A stretch of 64,000 nt of DNA. Origin: an uncultured Selenomonadales bacterium. GTDB lineage: Bacteria; Bacillota; Negativicutes; Selenomonadales; Selenomonadaceae. The stretch's first letter is position 1; each line of letters opens with the position of its first letter. Location: assembly GCA_937877545.1 (NCBI GenBank), contig CALFJE010000093.1, forward strand, positions 31,111 to 95,110, written 5' to 3'. Positions 27,881 through 38,487 of the stretch are shown here, piece by piece. Position numbers and translations under genes: made by a program. The notes under the pieces are model-generated. The model saw only the letters and a list, made by a program, of their open reading frames with translations, was not told where the DNA came from and searched no databases.

Positions 27881-28729
27881 ATGGGATTGTTTGACATGTT
27901 AGACCCCGATGAAAGACGCGCCCGCAAAGAGGCTAAAGCGGAGGCTCGCGACTATCGCAACGAGGCAAAAAATACTCTGTCGGACGCAAAGGACGTCTAC
28001 GACGATTATAAGGAATTGAAGAAAGACGCTCAGCGTGTTGCCAATGAGCTCAACGACTTCATTAGGAGTTATAACAAATATAAAGCTGACCTTTTAAAGG
28101 AGTTGAGCGGCAACATCAGCGTTTCCATAGCCAACTTTAAGAATTTTAACATAAGCAGTCGCGTCTCCGTGCCGAATATCCGCACCGGTTCCGCGCCGAA
28201 TATTCCTACCGTTACGGTGTCGTCGATTATCTCAAGTATCCCCGGTTACAATTTCAGCCCGATAGGTATTGCGCTGTCGGTTTTCAGCGACCCCTATAAA
28301 GACCGCGATGAAGCCATGGAACAAATGGAAGCCGCGCAGGAATATCTCTACAAAGTTCAGTGTGCCAAAGCAGATATGGAGATTTTGATAAGTGCACTTA
28401 GAGATTCAAAAACTTACATTAGCAGTGAGAAAGAAATTGTTACCGAGCTTATGGGCAAGGTGCGCAAAATCGTCAGCCGGCTCAACGACGCCATGAATCG
28501 GAATTCCTTCACGGAACAAGAGGCAAATTCTATGACGGCTATAGCTAAAATCGCCGAGAAAATTAAAGAGACCCTCGAACAGCGCGTTGTAAGCAATTCC
28601 GGCAACATTGAAGGCAATTATAAGCTGTACAGCGACCGGCTTAGGAAAATTAACGACAAGATACCCGCCGCGCCGACTATTTCCGAATCGTCTGCGTCCA
28701 CGTGGATTGACGACATTATAGTTTATTGA
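27881..28729 (+). CDS. Unrecognised protein, coiled coil at both ends
   Basis: A 282-residue protein that opens MGLFDMLDPDERRARKEAKA. Residues about 10-75 and 145-260 are highly charged and helical, probably coiled coil. The middle (about 78-135) is rich in Ser, Ile, Val, Pro and Asn, and includes a mildly hydrophobic stretch (VSSIISSIPGYNFSPIGIALSVF). No signal peptide or enzyme motif is seen. The short GLFD start followed by a charged helix recalls membrane-associating PspA-like or phage-type scaffolding proteins, but that is only a visual impression. The start at 27881 follows GAAGGTG by six bases. Confidence 0.7.
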   Translation: MGLFDMLDPDERRARKEAKAEARDYRNEAKNTLSDAKDVYDDYKELKKDAQRVANELNDFIRSYNKYKADLLKELSGNISVSIANFKNFNISSRVSVPNIRTGSAPNIPTVTVSSIISSIPGYNFSPIGIALSVFSDPYKDRDEAMEQMEAAQEYLYKVQCAKADMEILISALRDSKTYISSEKEIVTELMGKVRKIVSRLNDAMNRNSFTEQEANSMTAIAKIAEKIKETLEQRVVSNSGNIEGNYKLYSDRLRKINDKIPAAPTISESSASTWIDDIIVY

Positions 28730-28739
28730 GGCAAGCGTG

Positions 28740-29087
28740 ATGTATCCGCCTCAAGAACTTGACGCGATAGACTTGCTCCAACGCTCCAAAAATTTTCTTG
28801 AACACTACTTGAGCGACCGCGAGGCGACGATAACCGCTCATAAACGCGAACTTGCCCGACTGCAAGCGCGGTGTCTTGAAGGGGCATTGCGTTTGGAACG
28901 TGTTAAAACATTCTCCGCCCAATTCTTTGAGAATCGGCAACGAGTGAGCGCAGTTGCAATGACGGCTCTGGACAAGGCAATCGAATTGGGCGACGAGAAA
29001 GTTGCCGACCTTGCGCTTGCGATTATCGGCGACGAATACTCAAAGGACTTTTTCGGCATGATGAATAAAGTTGGAGGGATTGTATGA
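28740..29087 (+). CDS. Unrecognised helical protein, paralogue-like to the next gene
   Basis: A 115-residue, all-helical looking protein (LLQRSKNFLEHYLSDREATI, then long charged helices). Its second half (NRQRVSAVAMTALDKAIEL, EYSKDFFGMMN) shares a spaced pattern with the following protein (DNRNLAMTAYDAVEKLL, RHSKNFIAAVN), suggesting an old duplication. GAGG lies eight bases before the ATG; a GTG three bases upstream is possible. Its stop overlaps the next start by four bases (ATGA). Function unknown. Confidence 0.68.
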   Translation: MYPPQELDAIDLLQRSKNFLEHYLSDREATITAHKRELARLQARCLEGALRLERVKTFSAQFFENRQRVSAVAMTALDKAIELGDEKVADLALAIIGDEYSKDFFGMMNKVGGIV

Positions 29088-29449
29088 GTTTGCCCGTTGA
29101 AGTTGGCTTGCCGATTATAAAGGAACTGATAGACGCCGTGACCGAATATCAGATGTGCAAGGAACGCGAACAGACCAAACGATTGGCGATAGAAGCGCAA
29201 CTGGAGGCGTGCTTGACCGTAATTAACACGAATCACGAGCAATTTTTACGCGCCATGGACGATAATCGCAACTTGGCAATGACGGCTTATGACGCGGTTG
29301 AAAAGTTGCTTGCGGCTCCGTCCGTCGCCTCGAATCCCGAATTATTGCAAAGGGTGTTGACCTTCCTGCAGAGCGTCCACGAGCGTCACAGCAAAAATTT
29401 TATCGCCGCCGTCAATGCAAGTCCGATGCGTTTGCCGAGGATAGGGTGA
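29084..29449 (+). CDS. Unrecognised helical protein
   Basis: A 121-residue predicted helical protein (MSLPVEVGLPIIKELIDAVT, then basic and acidic helices) with no signal peptide or catalytic motif. It shares the AMTAxD...HSKNF spacing pattern with the preceding gene. It overlaps the upstream stop by four bases and ends overlapping the next GTG by four bases, so three successive genes are probably translated in a coupled manner and may make a stoichiometric complex. Function unknown. Confidence 0.68.
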   Translation: MSLPVEVGLPIIKELIDAVTEYQMCKEREQTKRLAIEAQLEACLTVINTNHEQFLRAMDDNRNLAMTAYDAVEKLLAAPSVASNPELLQRVLTFLQSVHERHSKNFIAAVNASPMRLPRIG

Positions 29450-29706
29450 GTGACATGACTAAGGAGCAGGAAGAACTTCGCGCCCGTATGCGGGAAAATC
29501 AGGAATTGTTGAACACGATTATCCGACACGAAGCCGCCGAACAACAGGCAATCACGCAGAATCTTGCGGAGTTCCATGAAGCCTTAGACGCTCGGAAAAA
29601 GATAATCAACGCCGCGCTCGACGAAAAACGCGATAAAGATTTTGCAGAGCTTTCCGCGCAGATTCAACGGCTCAAAGACGCAATATCAAACCGCCCGAAC
29701 GATTGA
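29446..29706 (+). CDS. Unrecognised coiled-coil protein
   Basis: An 86-residue protein made almost entirely of charged helix (KEQEELRARMRENQELLNTI, LDEKRDKDFAELSAQIQRLK), most likely a coiled coil. GTG at 29446 overlaps the upstream stop (GTGA) and has GAGG five bases upstream; ATG at 29455 is a less likely alternative. It is the last gene of the XRE-led run and is followed by the recA promoter. Function unknown. Confidence 0.65.
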   Translation: MSDMTKEQEELRARMRENQELLNTIIRHEAAEQQAITQNLAEFHEALDARKKIINAALDEKRDKDFAELSAQIQRLKDAISNRPND

Positions 29707-29732
29707 GGGCGATTTTTTTCGACGGTCGCAAA

Positions 29733-29761
29733 TTTACAAGTCGCCGCATCTTTGGTATAAT
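29733..29761 (+). promoter_or_regulatory. Promoter of recA
   Basis: TTTACA (29733-29738), 17 bases, perfect TATAAT (29756-29761), 35 bases before the ATG. I see no Firmicute-type LexA box (GAAC-N4-GTTC) in the 90-base gap. Confidence 0.8.
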
Positions 29762-29796
29762 TTCTGCCCAAACTTAAATGATAGAGGAGAGCAAGT

Positions 29797-30855
29797 ATGA
29801 CAAAACAAGAAGCATTAGCGGCGGCAATGAAGAAAATCGAAAAGGACTTCGGCAAAGGCGCAATCATGCGGCTGGGCGACGACACGACGCGCTTGGACGT
29901 GCGTGCGGTGTCGACGGGAATATTGCCGCTGGACGTTGCGCTCGGAATTGGCGGCTTGCCACGCGGCAGAATCACGGAGATTTACGGACCCGAAGCCGGC
30001 GGCAAGACGACCGTAACGCTCCACATGATAGCAGCCGTTCAACGTCAGGGCGGCACGGCGGCGTTTATAGACGCGGAGCACGCGCTCGACCCCGTTTACG
30101 CAAAAAAGCTCGGCGTCGACGTGGATAACCTCCTGCTCTCTCAGCCCGATAACGGTGAACAGGGGCTTGACATTGCCGAAGCCTTGATTCGTTCGTCGGC
30201 GATTGATATTGTCGTTATCGATTCGGTTGCCGCGCTCGTACCCAAATCCGAAATCGAAGGCGAAATGGGCGACGCCAACGTCGGACTGCACGCCCGCATG
30301 ATGAGCAAGGCAATGCGCAAGCTCACGGCGGTTATCGGCAAGACGGATACGGTCGCGGTGTTTATCAATCAGATTCGCGAAAAAGTCGGTGTCATGTACG
30401 GCAACCCCGAAATCACGACGGGCGGTCGCGCTCTGAAGTTTTATTCGACGATTCGCCTTGAGATTCGCAAAGGTGAGCCGCTTAAGCAAGGTTCGGAGAT
30501 TATCGGCAATCGCGTCAAGATTAAGGTTGCCAAGAACAAAGTCGCACCGCCGTTCCGTACCGCCGAGTTCGATCTGATTTACGGCGAGGGCTATTCGCAC
30601 ACGGGCAGTATCGTCGATATGGGCGTTATGTTCGGTGTCGTCAGCCGTTCGGGTTCGCATTTCGCCTACAACGACACCAAACTTGGTCAGGGCAGGGAGA
30701 ACGCCAAAGCTTATCTGCGCGAACACCCCGACGTTGCCGGCGAGATTGACGGTAAAATTCGCGAGGCGGTCATGAAATCGTTTAAGCCTGTTGCGGCGGA
30801 GGAAATCGTGGAAGTCGAGGACGCCGACGAAGAGGAGTTCAACGACGAGGATTGA
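29797..30855 (+). CDS. recA: Recombinase RecA
   Basis: Forms the ATP-dependent filament on single-stranded DNA for homologous recombination and SOS induction. The 352 residues show the P-loop GPEAGGKTT (64-72; most RecA proteins have GPESSGKTT, the GxxxxGKT core is kept), the catalytic glutamate after [10 protein letters not shown], Walker [12 protein letters not shown], loop L2 ([19 protein letters not shown]) and an acidic C-terminal tail. GAGGAG precedes the ATG. It is monocistronic, between its own promoter and a strong hairpin terminator. Confidence 0.98.
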   Translation: MTKQEALAAAMKKIEKDFGKGAIMRLGDDTTRLDVRAVSTGILPLDVALGIGGLPRGRITEIYGPEAGGKTTVTLHMIAAVQRQGGTAAFIDAEHALDPVYAKKLGVDVDNLLLSQPDNGEQGLDIAEALIRSSAIDIVVIDSVAALVPKSEIEGEMGDANVGLHARMMSKAMRKLTAVIGKTDTVAVFINQIREKVGVMYGNPEITTGGRALKFYSTIRLEIRKGEPLKQGSEIIGNRVKIKVAKNKVAPPFRTAEFDLIYGEGYSHTGSIVDMGVMFGVVSRSGSHFAYNDTKLGQGRENAKAYLREHPDVAGEIDGKIREAVMKSFKPVAAEEIVEVEDADEEEFNDED

Positions 30856-30862
30856 CGCATTA

Positions 30863-30897
30863 AAAAAGCCCGCGCTCCAAACGGAGTGGGGCTTTTT
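30863..30897. terminator. Bidirectional rho-independent terminator between recA and the FHA gene
   Basis: AAAAAGCCC-G-CGCTCC, loop AAAC, GGAGTGGGGCTTTTT: a 15-pair stem with one bulged G and A/T runs on both sides. It lies between convergent stops at 30855 and 30901. Confidence 0.92.
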
Positions 30898-30900
30898 GCT

Positions 30901-31665
30901 TTACAGAACTTTATAAGTCAGCGTGGTCTTGCCGATTAGAATTTTATCGCCGTCGCGGAGCTCACAGCGGCTAATCGGCGTCTTATTGACCCAGGTACCG
31001 TTGAGACTGCCCGCGTCGTAGAGAACGTGTCTGTGCCGCTCGTAGGCAATGTAAGCGTGAATTCGCGAAGCACTTTCGTCGTCGAGGACAAAGTCGTTGG
31101 TCTCCTTACGTCCCAGATAAATTTGTTTTTCGCCGCAGACGACCTCCGCCTTGTCAAAATCGGTAATGACCGCCAAATTGTATTCAACCCTGCGCGGCGA
31201 CGCGGTGCGCATAGTCTCGACGATTCTCATTCTGTCGGCAACCAGCGTCTCGTCGTCGTCGGCGGTGATTCTGTCCTCAAGCAGGGTTTGGCTCAGCACG
31301 TCGTTTTCCAAGTCAATGGTATCCTGCGCGGGCTCGTCGACGTAGCCCGACGCAATCACAATGGCGTTATCGCCGGCAGCCATCTTTTTAATTTTGACGG
31401 AAAGCGCACCGTCCATGAAACAGTTTTCGCGAATGACTTTGCGCTCAACCGCCTCGTGCAAGGATTTAATCAGCCGCGCCGCGCTCAGCCGGTGACAATC
31501 CTCCTCGCAAAGATATATCGTGTAGGAATTCGGCACCCGATTGTCCCGCGCCTTTTGCTTTGCCACTTCCCGCTCCAATGCCTTGATTAGTTCCCTCGGC
31601 TCGACCTCGCCGCGTCGTTGAAATAAGTTCGCCAACTGCCCCGTTATCACGCTTGCCAACTTCAA
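30901..31665 (-). CDS. FhaA-like FHA-domain protein
   Basis: A 254-residue protein: residues 1 to about 110 resemble the FhaA N-terminal domain (LANLFQRRGEVEPRELIKAL, YTIYLCEEDCHRL), a linker follows, and about 178-254 is a forkhead-associated phosphothreonine-binding domain with GRKETND, SRIHAYIA and DAGSLNGTWVN. In other bacteria FhaA-type proteins work with serine/threonine kinases in cell-wall or division control. The TTG start at 31665 has AAGGAGG eight bases upstream; a longer reading frame would run through the ribosomal operon terminator and is rejected. It is transcribed in the same direction as, and immediately after, rplQ, so readthrough is possible. No kinase gene is nearby. Confidence 0.85.
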   Translation of the reverse strand: MKLASVITGQLANLFQRRGEVEPRELIKALEREVAKQKARDNRVPNSYTIYLCEEDCHRLSAARLIKSLHEAVERKVIRENCFMDGALSVKIKKMAAGDNAIVIASGYVDEPAQDTIDLENDVLSQTLLEDRITADDDETLVADRMRIVETMRTASPRRVEYNLAVITDFDKAEVVCGEKQIYLGRKETNDFVLDDESASRIHAYIAYERHRHVLYDAGSLNGTWVNKTPISRCELRDGDKILIGKTTLTYKVL

Positions 31666-31683
31666 TCTTGCCGCCTCCTTCGC

Positions 31684-31724
31684 AAAAAAAGACGCTCCCC
31701 GAAAGGTCTCGGACAGCATCTTTT
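31684..31724 (-). terminator. Rho-independent terminator of the ribosomal protein operon
   Basis: On the minus strand AGATGCT...CCGA, a six-base loop, TCGG...AGCGTCT, then seven T. It lies 17 bases after the rplQ stop and upstream of the FHA gene ribosome-binding site. Confidence 0.85.
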
Positions 31725-31741
31725 GCGTAATCATTGGAATT

Positions 31742-32080
31742 TCAAACCAGCTCAATCAGAACCATGGGCGCGGCGTCTCCGCGACGGGGCGCAAGTTTCA
31801 AGATTCTGGTGTAGCCGCCCGCACGGTCGTTGTATTTTCCGGGTATCTCCTCGAAGATTTTATGAACAACGTCGTTATCGGCGACGAGGTTTACAGCTTG
31901 ACGGCGTGCGCTAAGGTCGCCGCGTTTGGCGAGCGTTATAACTTTTTCGGCGAACTTGCGCAATTCCTTGGCGCGAGCCTCCGTCGTCTCTATACGCTCA
32001 TATTGGAAGAAAGCCGACAGCAGACTTTTGAACAATGCCTTGCGTGCGCCGCTGTTTCTGCCGAGTTTCCTGTAGCTCAT
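31742..32080 (-). CDS. rplQ: 50S ribosomal protein L17
   Basis: A large-subunit protein near the exit tunnel. The 112 residues match short bacterial L17 ([40 protein letters not shown]) and end with the expected ALIVLIEL-like strand (APMVLIELV). The ATG at 32080 follows GGAGG by seven bases; the TTG three bases upstream is less likely. It is the last gene of the alpha operon, 20 bases after rpoA, and is closed by the terminator at 31684-31724. Confidence 0.97.
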   Translation of the reverse strand: MSYRKLGRNSGARKALFKSLLSAFFQYERIETTEARAKELRKFAEKVITLAKRGDLSARRQAVNLVADNDVVHKIFEEIPGKYNDRAGGYTRILKLAPRRGDAAPMVLIELV

Positions 32081-32099
32081 CAAATTTCCTCCTTCCTGC

Positions 32100-33203
32100 T
32101 TAATCGTCCGGCAAAGTCATTGGGACGGGGTTGGGCGACGGCTTGAACGTGACGCCGAGTTGATCCATTGTCTGCTTAATCTCCTCGAACGATTTGCGAC
32201 CGAGGTTGCGGACTTTCATCATTTCCTCTTCGGTTTTATCGGCGAGGTCTGCCACGATATGAATCCCCGCACGCTTTAAACAATTCGTCGAACGCACCGA
32301 CAGTTCCAATTCCTCAATCGGTTTGGCGAGGTTTTTATCCAGCGTCATTGCAACTTCATCGTCGGATTCGGTTTCAACCGGCTCGTCGTCTTCGGGCGTT
32401 TCCTCAACCGTTACTATGCCGTCCATATTCTGGAAAAGTTTCATGTGCGCGATTAGAATTGCCGCCGCTTTGGAGACCGCCTCTTCGGGACTGAGCGTGC
32501 CGTTCGTCCAAACTTCCAGCGTCAATTTGTCGAAGTCCATCTCGTTGCCGACGCGGGTATCTTGCACGTCGTAGTTGACGCGGAGCACCGGCGAGAATAT
32601 CGAATCAATCGGTATCGTCCCGATAATGTCGTCGGGATTTTTATTTTTTTCGGCTTGATCGTAGCCGCGCCCGCAACGCGCCAGCATTTCGATTTTGAGC
32701 TTGCCGGTTTCATTGAGCCAGGCGATATGCAGGTCGGGATTGAGAATCTCGATACTGGGGTCGCACTCAATGTCGGCGGCGGTGACTTCGCGGCGTCCGC
32801 CCGCATGGAAGCCGTCGCGAATTTCCTCGGCTACGTCCACGTCTATGCGGAGCGTGTAGGTCATGGGCGGCGCGGAACTGACTTGCGCGAACGGTTGATA
32901 AGGCTGGTCTTTTTCCTCGTCAATCTTGAGGCACAGCTGCTTGATATTGAGGACGATATTGGTAACATCCTCGCGCACGCCGGGGATTGTGGAGAATTCG
33001 TGGAGCACGCCGTCAATCCTAATCGACGTAACCGCCGCACCTTCCAGACTTGACAGGAGCATTCGCCGCAAGCTGTTGCCGAGCGTTATGCCGTAGCCGC
33101 GTCCGAGCGGTTCGCAAATAAATTTCCCGTAGTGTTCGTCGTCGTTGACCTCAACCAGTTCAAGCTTCGGCGGCTTTTGTTCGTTTTTATCGTTGTCGTT
33201 CAT
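32100..33203 (-). CDS. rpoA: RNA polymerase alpha subunit
   Basis: Scaffold of RNA polymerase assembly and contact point for activators and UP elements. The 367-residue protein has the alpha-NTD ([20 protein letters not shown]), an insert domain, a long acidic linker (about 275-300, [17 protein letters not shown]) and the alpha-CTD with two helix-hairpin-helix motifs ([28 protein letters not shown]). It is about 50 residues longer than most homologues; part of the excess lies in the acidic linker and in an insertion near residue 140. It is co-transcribed with rpsD upstream and rplQ downstream. Confidence 0.97.
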   Translation of the reverse strand: MNDNDKNEQKPPKLELVEVNDDEHYGKFICEPLGRGYGITLGNSLRRMLLSSLEGAAVTSIRIDGVLHEFSTIPGVREDVTNIVLNIKQLCLKIDEEKDQPYQPFAQVSSAPPMTYTLRIDVDVAEEIRDGFHAGGRREVTAADIECDPSIEILNPDLHIAWLNETGKLKIEMLARCGRGYDQAEKNKNPDDIIGTIPIDSIFSPVLRVNYDVQDTRVGNEMDFDKLTLEVWTNGTLSPEEAVSKAAAILIAHMKLFQNMDGIVTVEETPEDDEPVETESDDEVAMTLDKNLAKPIEELELSVRSTNCLKRAGIHIVADLADKTEEEMMKVRNLGRKSFEEIKQTMDQLGVTFKPSPNPVPMTLPDD

Positions 33204-33235
33204 TCAAATCCGCTCCTTTCGGTATTTAGGGCGAA

Positions 33236-33841
33236 TTATCTGGAGTACAACTCGATAATGGACTGTTCGTTGACGGGAATATCGCTGATGTCCTCGCGGG
33301 TCGGAAAACGGGTTACCGAGCCTTTGAGGTTCGCCTGATTGGAGTCGAGCCACGGCGGTGCACTCAAAGCGTTGTTAATTTCCTTAATCGCCTTGAAGAC
33401 TTCCTTGCCCTGGCTTTTCTCGCAGACTTCGACGATGTCGCCGACACTGACCAATGCCGACGGAATGTCGACGCGCTTGCCGTTTACGGTGATGTGCCCG
33501 TGGCGGACGAATTGACGCGCCTGACGGCGGGTATTTGCGAAGCCGAGGCGGAAGACTACGTTATCAAGGCGGCGTTCAAGCAGGATAAGCAGATTTTCGC
33601 CGGTGACGCCGGGCATTTTCTTAGCCTTTTCGTAGTAGTTGCGGAATTGACGTTCGAGCACGCCGTAGATAAATTTAGCCTTTTGCTTTTCCTTGAGCTG
33701 AAGCCCGTACTCGCTGACTTTGCGGTTCATGCGTTGCTGGGGATGTTTCTTTTCGCTGACCTTGCGGGAGCGACCGATAACCGCTTGTTCAATTCCGAGT
33801 GCGCGGCAGCGTTTCAAAGCGGGAGTTCTGTCGATTGCCAT
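33236..33841 (-). CDS. rpsD: 30S ribosomal protein S4
   Basis: A primary 16S rRNA-binding protein that also acts in translational feedback in other bacteria. The 201 residues contain the S4 RNA-binding domain ([34 protein letters not shown], abbreviated here to its extent at about 95-130) and the C-terminal YSR. The N-terminal zinc cysteines found in some S4 proteins are absent, so this is a zinc-free form. The ATG follows GGAGG by seven bases. It lies between rpsK and rpoA, as in Firmicute alpha operons that include rpsD. Confidence 0.96.
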   Translation of the reverse strand: MAIDRTPALKRCRALGIEQAVIGRSRKVSEKKHPQQRMNRKVSEYGLQLKEKQKAKFIYGVLERQFRNYYEKAKKMPGVTGENLLILLERRLDNVVFRLGFANTRRQARQFVRHGHITVNGKRVDIPSALVSVGDIVEVCEKSQGKEVFKAIKEINNALSAPPWLDSNQANLKGSVTRFPTREDISDIPVNEQSIIELYSR

Positions 33842-33856
33842 ATTTGCACCTCCAAA

Positions 33857-34249
33857 TTAAACTCTGCGACGTTTGGGCGGACGGCAACCGTTGTGCGGAA
33901 TGGGCGTCACGTCTTTAATCATGTTGACTTCGAGTCCGGTTGCTTGGAGCGAACGGATAGCCGCCTCACGCCCTGCGCCGGGTCCTTTGACGTAAACCTC
34001 GATTTGTTTCAAGCCGTGTTCCATAGCCGCCTTAGCTGCGACCTCTGCCGCCATCTGCGCGGCGAACGGGGTAGACTTACGCGAGCCGCGGAAGCCCAAG
34101 CCGCCCGCCGACGCCCAGGAAATTGCGTTGCCGCTTTTGTCGGTGAGCGTGACAATCGTATTGTTAAACGTGGAGCTGATATGCGCCACGCCGTATTCTA
34201 TATTCTTGCGAACTTTCTTTTTGGCGCGGACTGTTTTTTTCGTTGCCAC
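33857..34249 (-). CDS. rpsK: 30S ribosomal protein S11
   Basis: A platform protein at the mRNA exit of the 30S subunit. The 130 residues include [18 protein letters not shown], the conserved [20 protein letters not shown] and the basic C-terminus [10 protein letters not shown]. The start is GTG, eight bases after AAGGAGG. It lies between rpsM and rpsD in the alpha operon. Confidence 0.98.
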   Translation of the reverse strand: MATKKTVRAKKKVRKNIEYGVAHISSTFNNTIVTLTDKSGNAISWASAGGLGFRGSRKSTPFAAQMAAEVAAKAAMEHGLKQIEVYVKGPGAGREAAIRSLQATGLEVNMIKDVTPIPHNGCRPPKRRRV

Positions 34250-34270
34250 CTGTCTTAACCTCCTTGAGGA

Positions 34271-34645
34271 TTAGTCTTTCTTCTTGCCGCCCTGGACGAG
34301 TTTTTTGGGACCTTTGCGAGTCCTGGCGTTGTTCTTGGTATTCTGTCCACGAACGGGCAAGCCGAGACGGTGACGGCGTCCGCGATAACAGCCAATATCA
34401 ATGAGTCGCTTGATGTCCATCTGAATATCGCGGCGGAGGTCGCCCTCCACTACGAAGTTGTGGTCGATGGCATCACGAAGTTTGACAACCTCGTCGTCCG
34501 TGAGATCTTTCGTTCTGGTGTCGGGGTTGACGCCCGTCATCGCGAGGATTTTCTGCGACGTGGGAAGCCCGATTCCGAAAATGTACGTCAACGCGTATTC
34601 GATTCTCTTGTCACGGGGCAAATCTACACCGGCTATACGTGCCAT
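34271..34645 (-). CDS. rpsM: 30S ribosomal protein S13
   Basis: A head protein contacting tRNA and the intersubunit bridge. The 124 residues open [20 protein letters not shown], with the helix-hairpin-helix region ([14 protein letters not shown]), the conserved [14 protein letters not shown] and a basic tail ([11 protein letters not shown]). The ATG follows AAGGAGG. It is 15 bases downstream of rpmJ. Confidence 0.98.
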   Translation of the reverse strand: MARIAGVDLPRDKRIEYALTYIFGIGLPTSQKILAMTGVNPDTRTKDLTDDEVVKLRDAIDHNFVVEGDLRRDIQMDIKRLIDIGCYRGRRHRLGLPVRGQNTKNNARTRKGPKKLVQGGKKKD

Positions 34646-34660
34646 AAAGTTTTCACCTCC

Positions 34661-34774
34661 TTAACCTTGACGCTGTTTGTGCTTGGGATTTTCGCAAATA
34701 ACCATGACGCGCCCCTTGCGCTTGATGATCTTGCATTTATCGCACAGCTTTTTGACCGACGGTCTGACTTTCAT
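34661..34774 (-). CDS. rpmJ: 50S ribosomal protein L36
   Basis: The 37-residue zinc-binding ribosomal protein: [20 protein letters not shown], then [17 protein letters not shown]. The CxxC...C...H zinc ligands are all present, so this is the zinc-replete form. ATG at 34774 follows GGAGG; TAA at 34663-34661. Normally rpmJ follows infA directly; here a phloretin-hydrolase-like gene lies between them. Confidence 0.96.
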   Translation of the reverse strand: MKVRPSVKKLCDKCKIIKRKGRVMVICENPKHKQRQG

Positions 34775-34786
34775 ATTACCGCCTCC

Positions 34787-35587
34787 TTAGAAATTATCCT
34801 TGTTTTGAGCGTAGACTTCGGCGAGTATCGACGCCAAATTTGTAAACTCCTTGATGTTGTGAGCGTAGAGACCGCGAGCCGCCTCGACGGGAATTTTCGC
34901 GCCTTCAGGCAAGCCTCTGACGATTTTGCCGTCGACCTCGGTAAGCCCTATCCAAAAACGCGAACAGAGCTTGACGCCGTCCTCGTAAGGATACCACTTG
35001 TGACACATAGCCGCCGCGCAATCGCCCGCGCCTATGCCGCAAGCCAACGATTCACATTTCTCCGTACCGATAATGCTCTCGTCGAAGCCGAAATCTGCGG
35101 GACGCTTGAAGTTAATCGCTATCAAGCTCGCGCCGTTGCCGATGTCTTCAAGGACGTAATGCGTTACGCCCCAAGTCTTTTGCTTGACGGGAACGGTCGG
35201 GTCGCAAACGTAAGCGGCTTTATTCGCCCGCGCAAAGTAATGATCTTCGGGATCCCAAATCTTGTAGCGCAAATCGGAGCCGACGCTGTGCCACGGGAAC
35301 CACCAATCGAGCATTGCGCCGGTAACGCCGGGCATATAAGTTTCGTTGGCGACAAAGCCCGTGCCGTCCTCGGCGACGCCGTAGCCCGTTTGACAATACG
35401 CGTCGTCTTTGCCGGCGAGGAAAAGATTCTTATCGGCGAACGACACAGCCGGAATTTCCGACGGCTTGTCTATCAACGCCAACTTGTCGGCGGGAATTGT
35501 GGCAAGGTTGCGCTCAAAAAACTTGTAGTAGGGCAGAGCCTTTTCTTCCAGGCTTACGCCGACCTTCTTGCCCGTAAACAACGCCAC
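34787..35587 (-). CDS. DAPG/phloretin hydrolase-like protein inside the ribosomal operon
   Basis: A 266-residue protein resembling the PhlG family of zinc hydrolases that cleave a C-C bond in acylated phloroglucinols (phloretin hydrolase, 2,4-diacetylphloroglucinol hydrolase). Family-like features are AMLDWWFPWHSVGSDLRYKI followed by WDPEDHYFARA, with histidines that would bind zinc, and a later KWYPYEDG segment containing further charged residues. There is no signal peptide. Its natural substrate cannot be deduced. The GTG start follows GGAGGAGG. It lies between infA and rpmJ in the same direction and has its own promoter just upstream, so it may be expressed independently of the ribosomal genes. 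Confidence 0.75.
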   Translation of the reverse strand: MALFTGKKVGVSLEEKALPYYKFFERNLATIPADKLALIDKPSEIPAVSFADKNLFLAGKDDAYCQTGYGVAEDGTGFVANETYMPGVTGAMLDWWFPWHSVGSDLRYKIWDPEDHYFARANKAAYVCDPTVPVKQKTWGVTHYVLEDIGNGASLIAINFKRPADFGFDESIIGTEKCESLACGIGAGDCAAAMCHKWYPYEDGVKLCSRFWIGLTEVDGKIVRGLPEGAKIPVEAARGLYAHNIKEFTNLASILAEVYAQNKDNF

Positions 35588-35618
35588 GACTTTTCCCTCC
35601 TCCGATAATACGCAGGGG

Positions 35619-35646
35619 ATTATAACATTTCTTTGCGATTTGTCCA
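35619..35646 (-). promoter_or_regulatory. Internal promoter in front of the hydrolase-like gene
   Basis: On the minus strand TGGACA (35646-35641), 16 bases, perfect TATAAT (35624-35619), 31 bases before the GTG. It would also transcribe rpmJ-rpsM-rpsK-rpsD-rpoA-rplQ. Confidence 0.72.
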
Positions 35647-35653
35647 GAAGTTT

Positions 35654-35872
35654 TTACTTGAAACGATAGGTAATGCGCCCGCGAGTGAGGTCGTAGGGCG
35701 TGAGTTCGATTGTAACCTTGTCGCCGGGGAGGATTCGGATAAAGTTCATGCGGATTTTCCCCGACACGTGCGCCAAGACCTCGTGATCATTTTCCAACTT
35801 GACTTTGAACATTGCGTTCGGCAGAGCCTCTATAACTTTGCCCTCGACTTCGATAACGTCTTGCTTTGACAT
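35654..35872 (-). CDS. infA: Translation initiation factor IF-1
   Basis: Binds the 30S A site during initiation. The 72-residue OB-fold protein opens [20 protein letters not shown] and ends with the standard [12 protein letters not shown]. The ATG follows GGAGG by nine bases. It lies directly after adk; in many Firmicutes map is placed between adk and infA, but not here. Confidence 0.98.
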   Translation of the reverse strand: MSKQDVIEVEGKVIEALPNAMFKVKLENDHEVLAHVSGKIRMNFIRILPGDKVTIELTPYDLTRGRITYRFK

Positions 35873-35888
35873 GATTGTCGCCTCCGGT

Positions 35889-37809
<1,921 letters not shown>

Positions 37810-37810
37810 G

Positions 37811-38251
37811 TTAAATCACCTCAGCGGTACCGCCCGCCGCCTCAATCTTTTGAATCGCCGACTTGGTGAAACCCTGCGCCTTGACCGTCAACTTTTTGGT
37901 CAATTCGCCGTCACCGAGGATACGCACGCCGTCAAGGACATTCTTAAGAATGCCGACTTCGACGAGCGCGACCGCGTCAACCGTCATGTCGTCATCAAAG
38001 ACGTTGAGCTTGGAGACGTTGACCTCGGCGTAATTCTTGCGCCAAATATTTTTAAAGCCGCGTTTGGGCAGGCGACGATAAATCGGCATCTGCCCGCCTT
38101 CAAAGCCGGGACGAACGCCGCCGCCGGAGCGAGACTTTTGACCCTTGTGCCCGCGCCCGGACGTCTTGCCACAACCCGAACCCGTCCCGCGTCCGACGCG
38201 TGTTTTATCTTTGCGAGCACCGTCCGCAGGTTTCAGTTCATGCAATTTCAT
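37811..38251 (-). CDS. rplO: 50S ribosomal protein L15
   Basis: A late-assembly 23S rRNA-binding protein. The 146 residues open [20 protein letters not shown], followed by the glycine-rich basic arm ([19 protein letters not shown]) and a C-terminal globular domain ([20 protein letters not shown]). It lies between rpmD and secY in the canonical spc order. Confidence 0.98.
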   Translation of the reverse strand: MKLHELKPADGARKDKTRVGRGTGSGCGKTSGRGHKGQKSRSGGGVRPGFEGGQMPIYRRLPKRGFKNIWRKNYAEVNVSKLNVFDDDMTVDAVALVEVGILKNVLDGVRILGDGELTKKLTVKAQGFTKSAIQKIEAAGGTAEVI

Positions 38252-38271
38252 CAGCCAATCCTCCTCTCCGA

Positions 38272-38475
38272 TTATTTTTCGAGTGCAACCTTGCCGGCGT
38301 CGGCGACTTCTTCGACCTTCACGAGATGTTCGACCTTGTGAATTTGTCCGCGAATCGTCGGGTCGTCGGGCAGAATCGAAAAGGAATTCAACTTGCGCAG
38401 TCCGAGCGAGCGGACGGTTTTGCGTTGAGTTTCGGGGCGACCGATAAGGCTTCTGACCAATGTGATTTTCAGCAT
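38272..38475 (-). CDS. rpmD: 50S ribosomal protein L30
   Basis: A 67-residue protein opening [20 protein letters not shown] with the conserved LGLRKLNS segment. The C-terminal tail (about residues 57-67) is slightly longer than the usual 58-61 residue form. GGAGG precedes the ATG by eight bases. It lies between rpsE and rplO. Confidence 0.96.
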   Translation of the reverse strand: MLKITLVRSLIGRPETQRKTVRSLGLRKLNSFSILPDDPTIRGQIHKVEHLVKVEEVADAGKVALEK

Positions 38476-38487
38476 GTCGACGCCTCC

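Noticed and set aside
29707..29796. LexA/SOS box in front of recA
   Set aside because: I searched by eye for GAAC-N4-GTTC and found no match; only a standard promoter is present.
31666..31755. Longer N-terminus for the FHA protein
   Set aside because: The extension translates through the rplQ terminator stem; the TTG at 31665 has an ideal Shine-Dalgarno.
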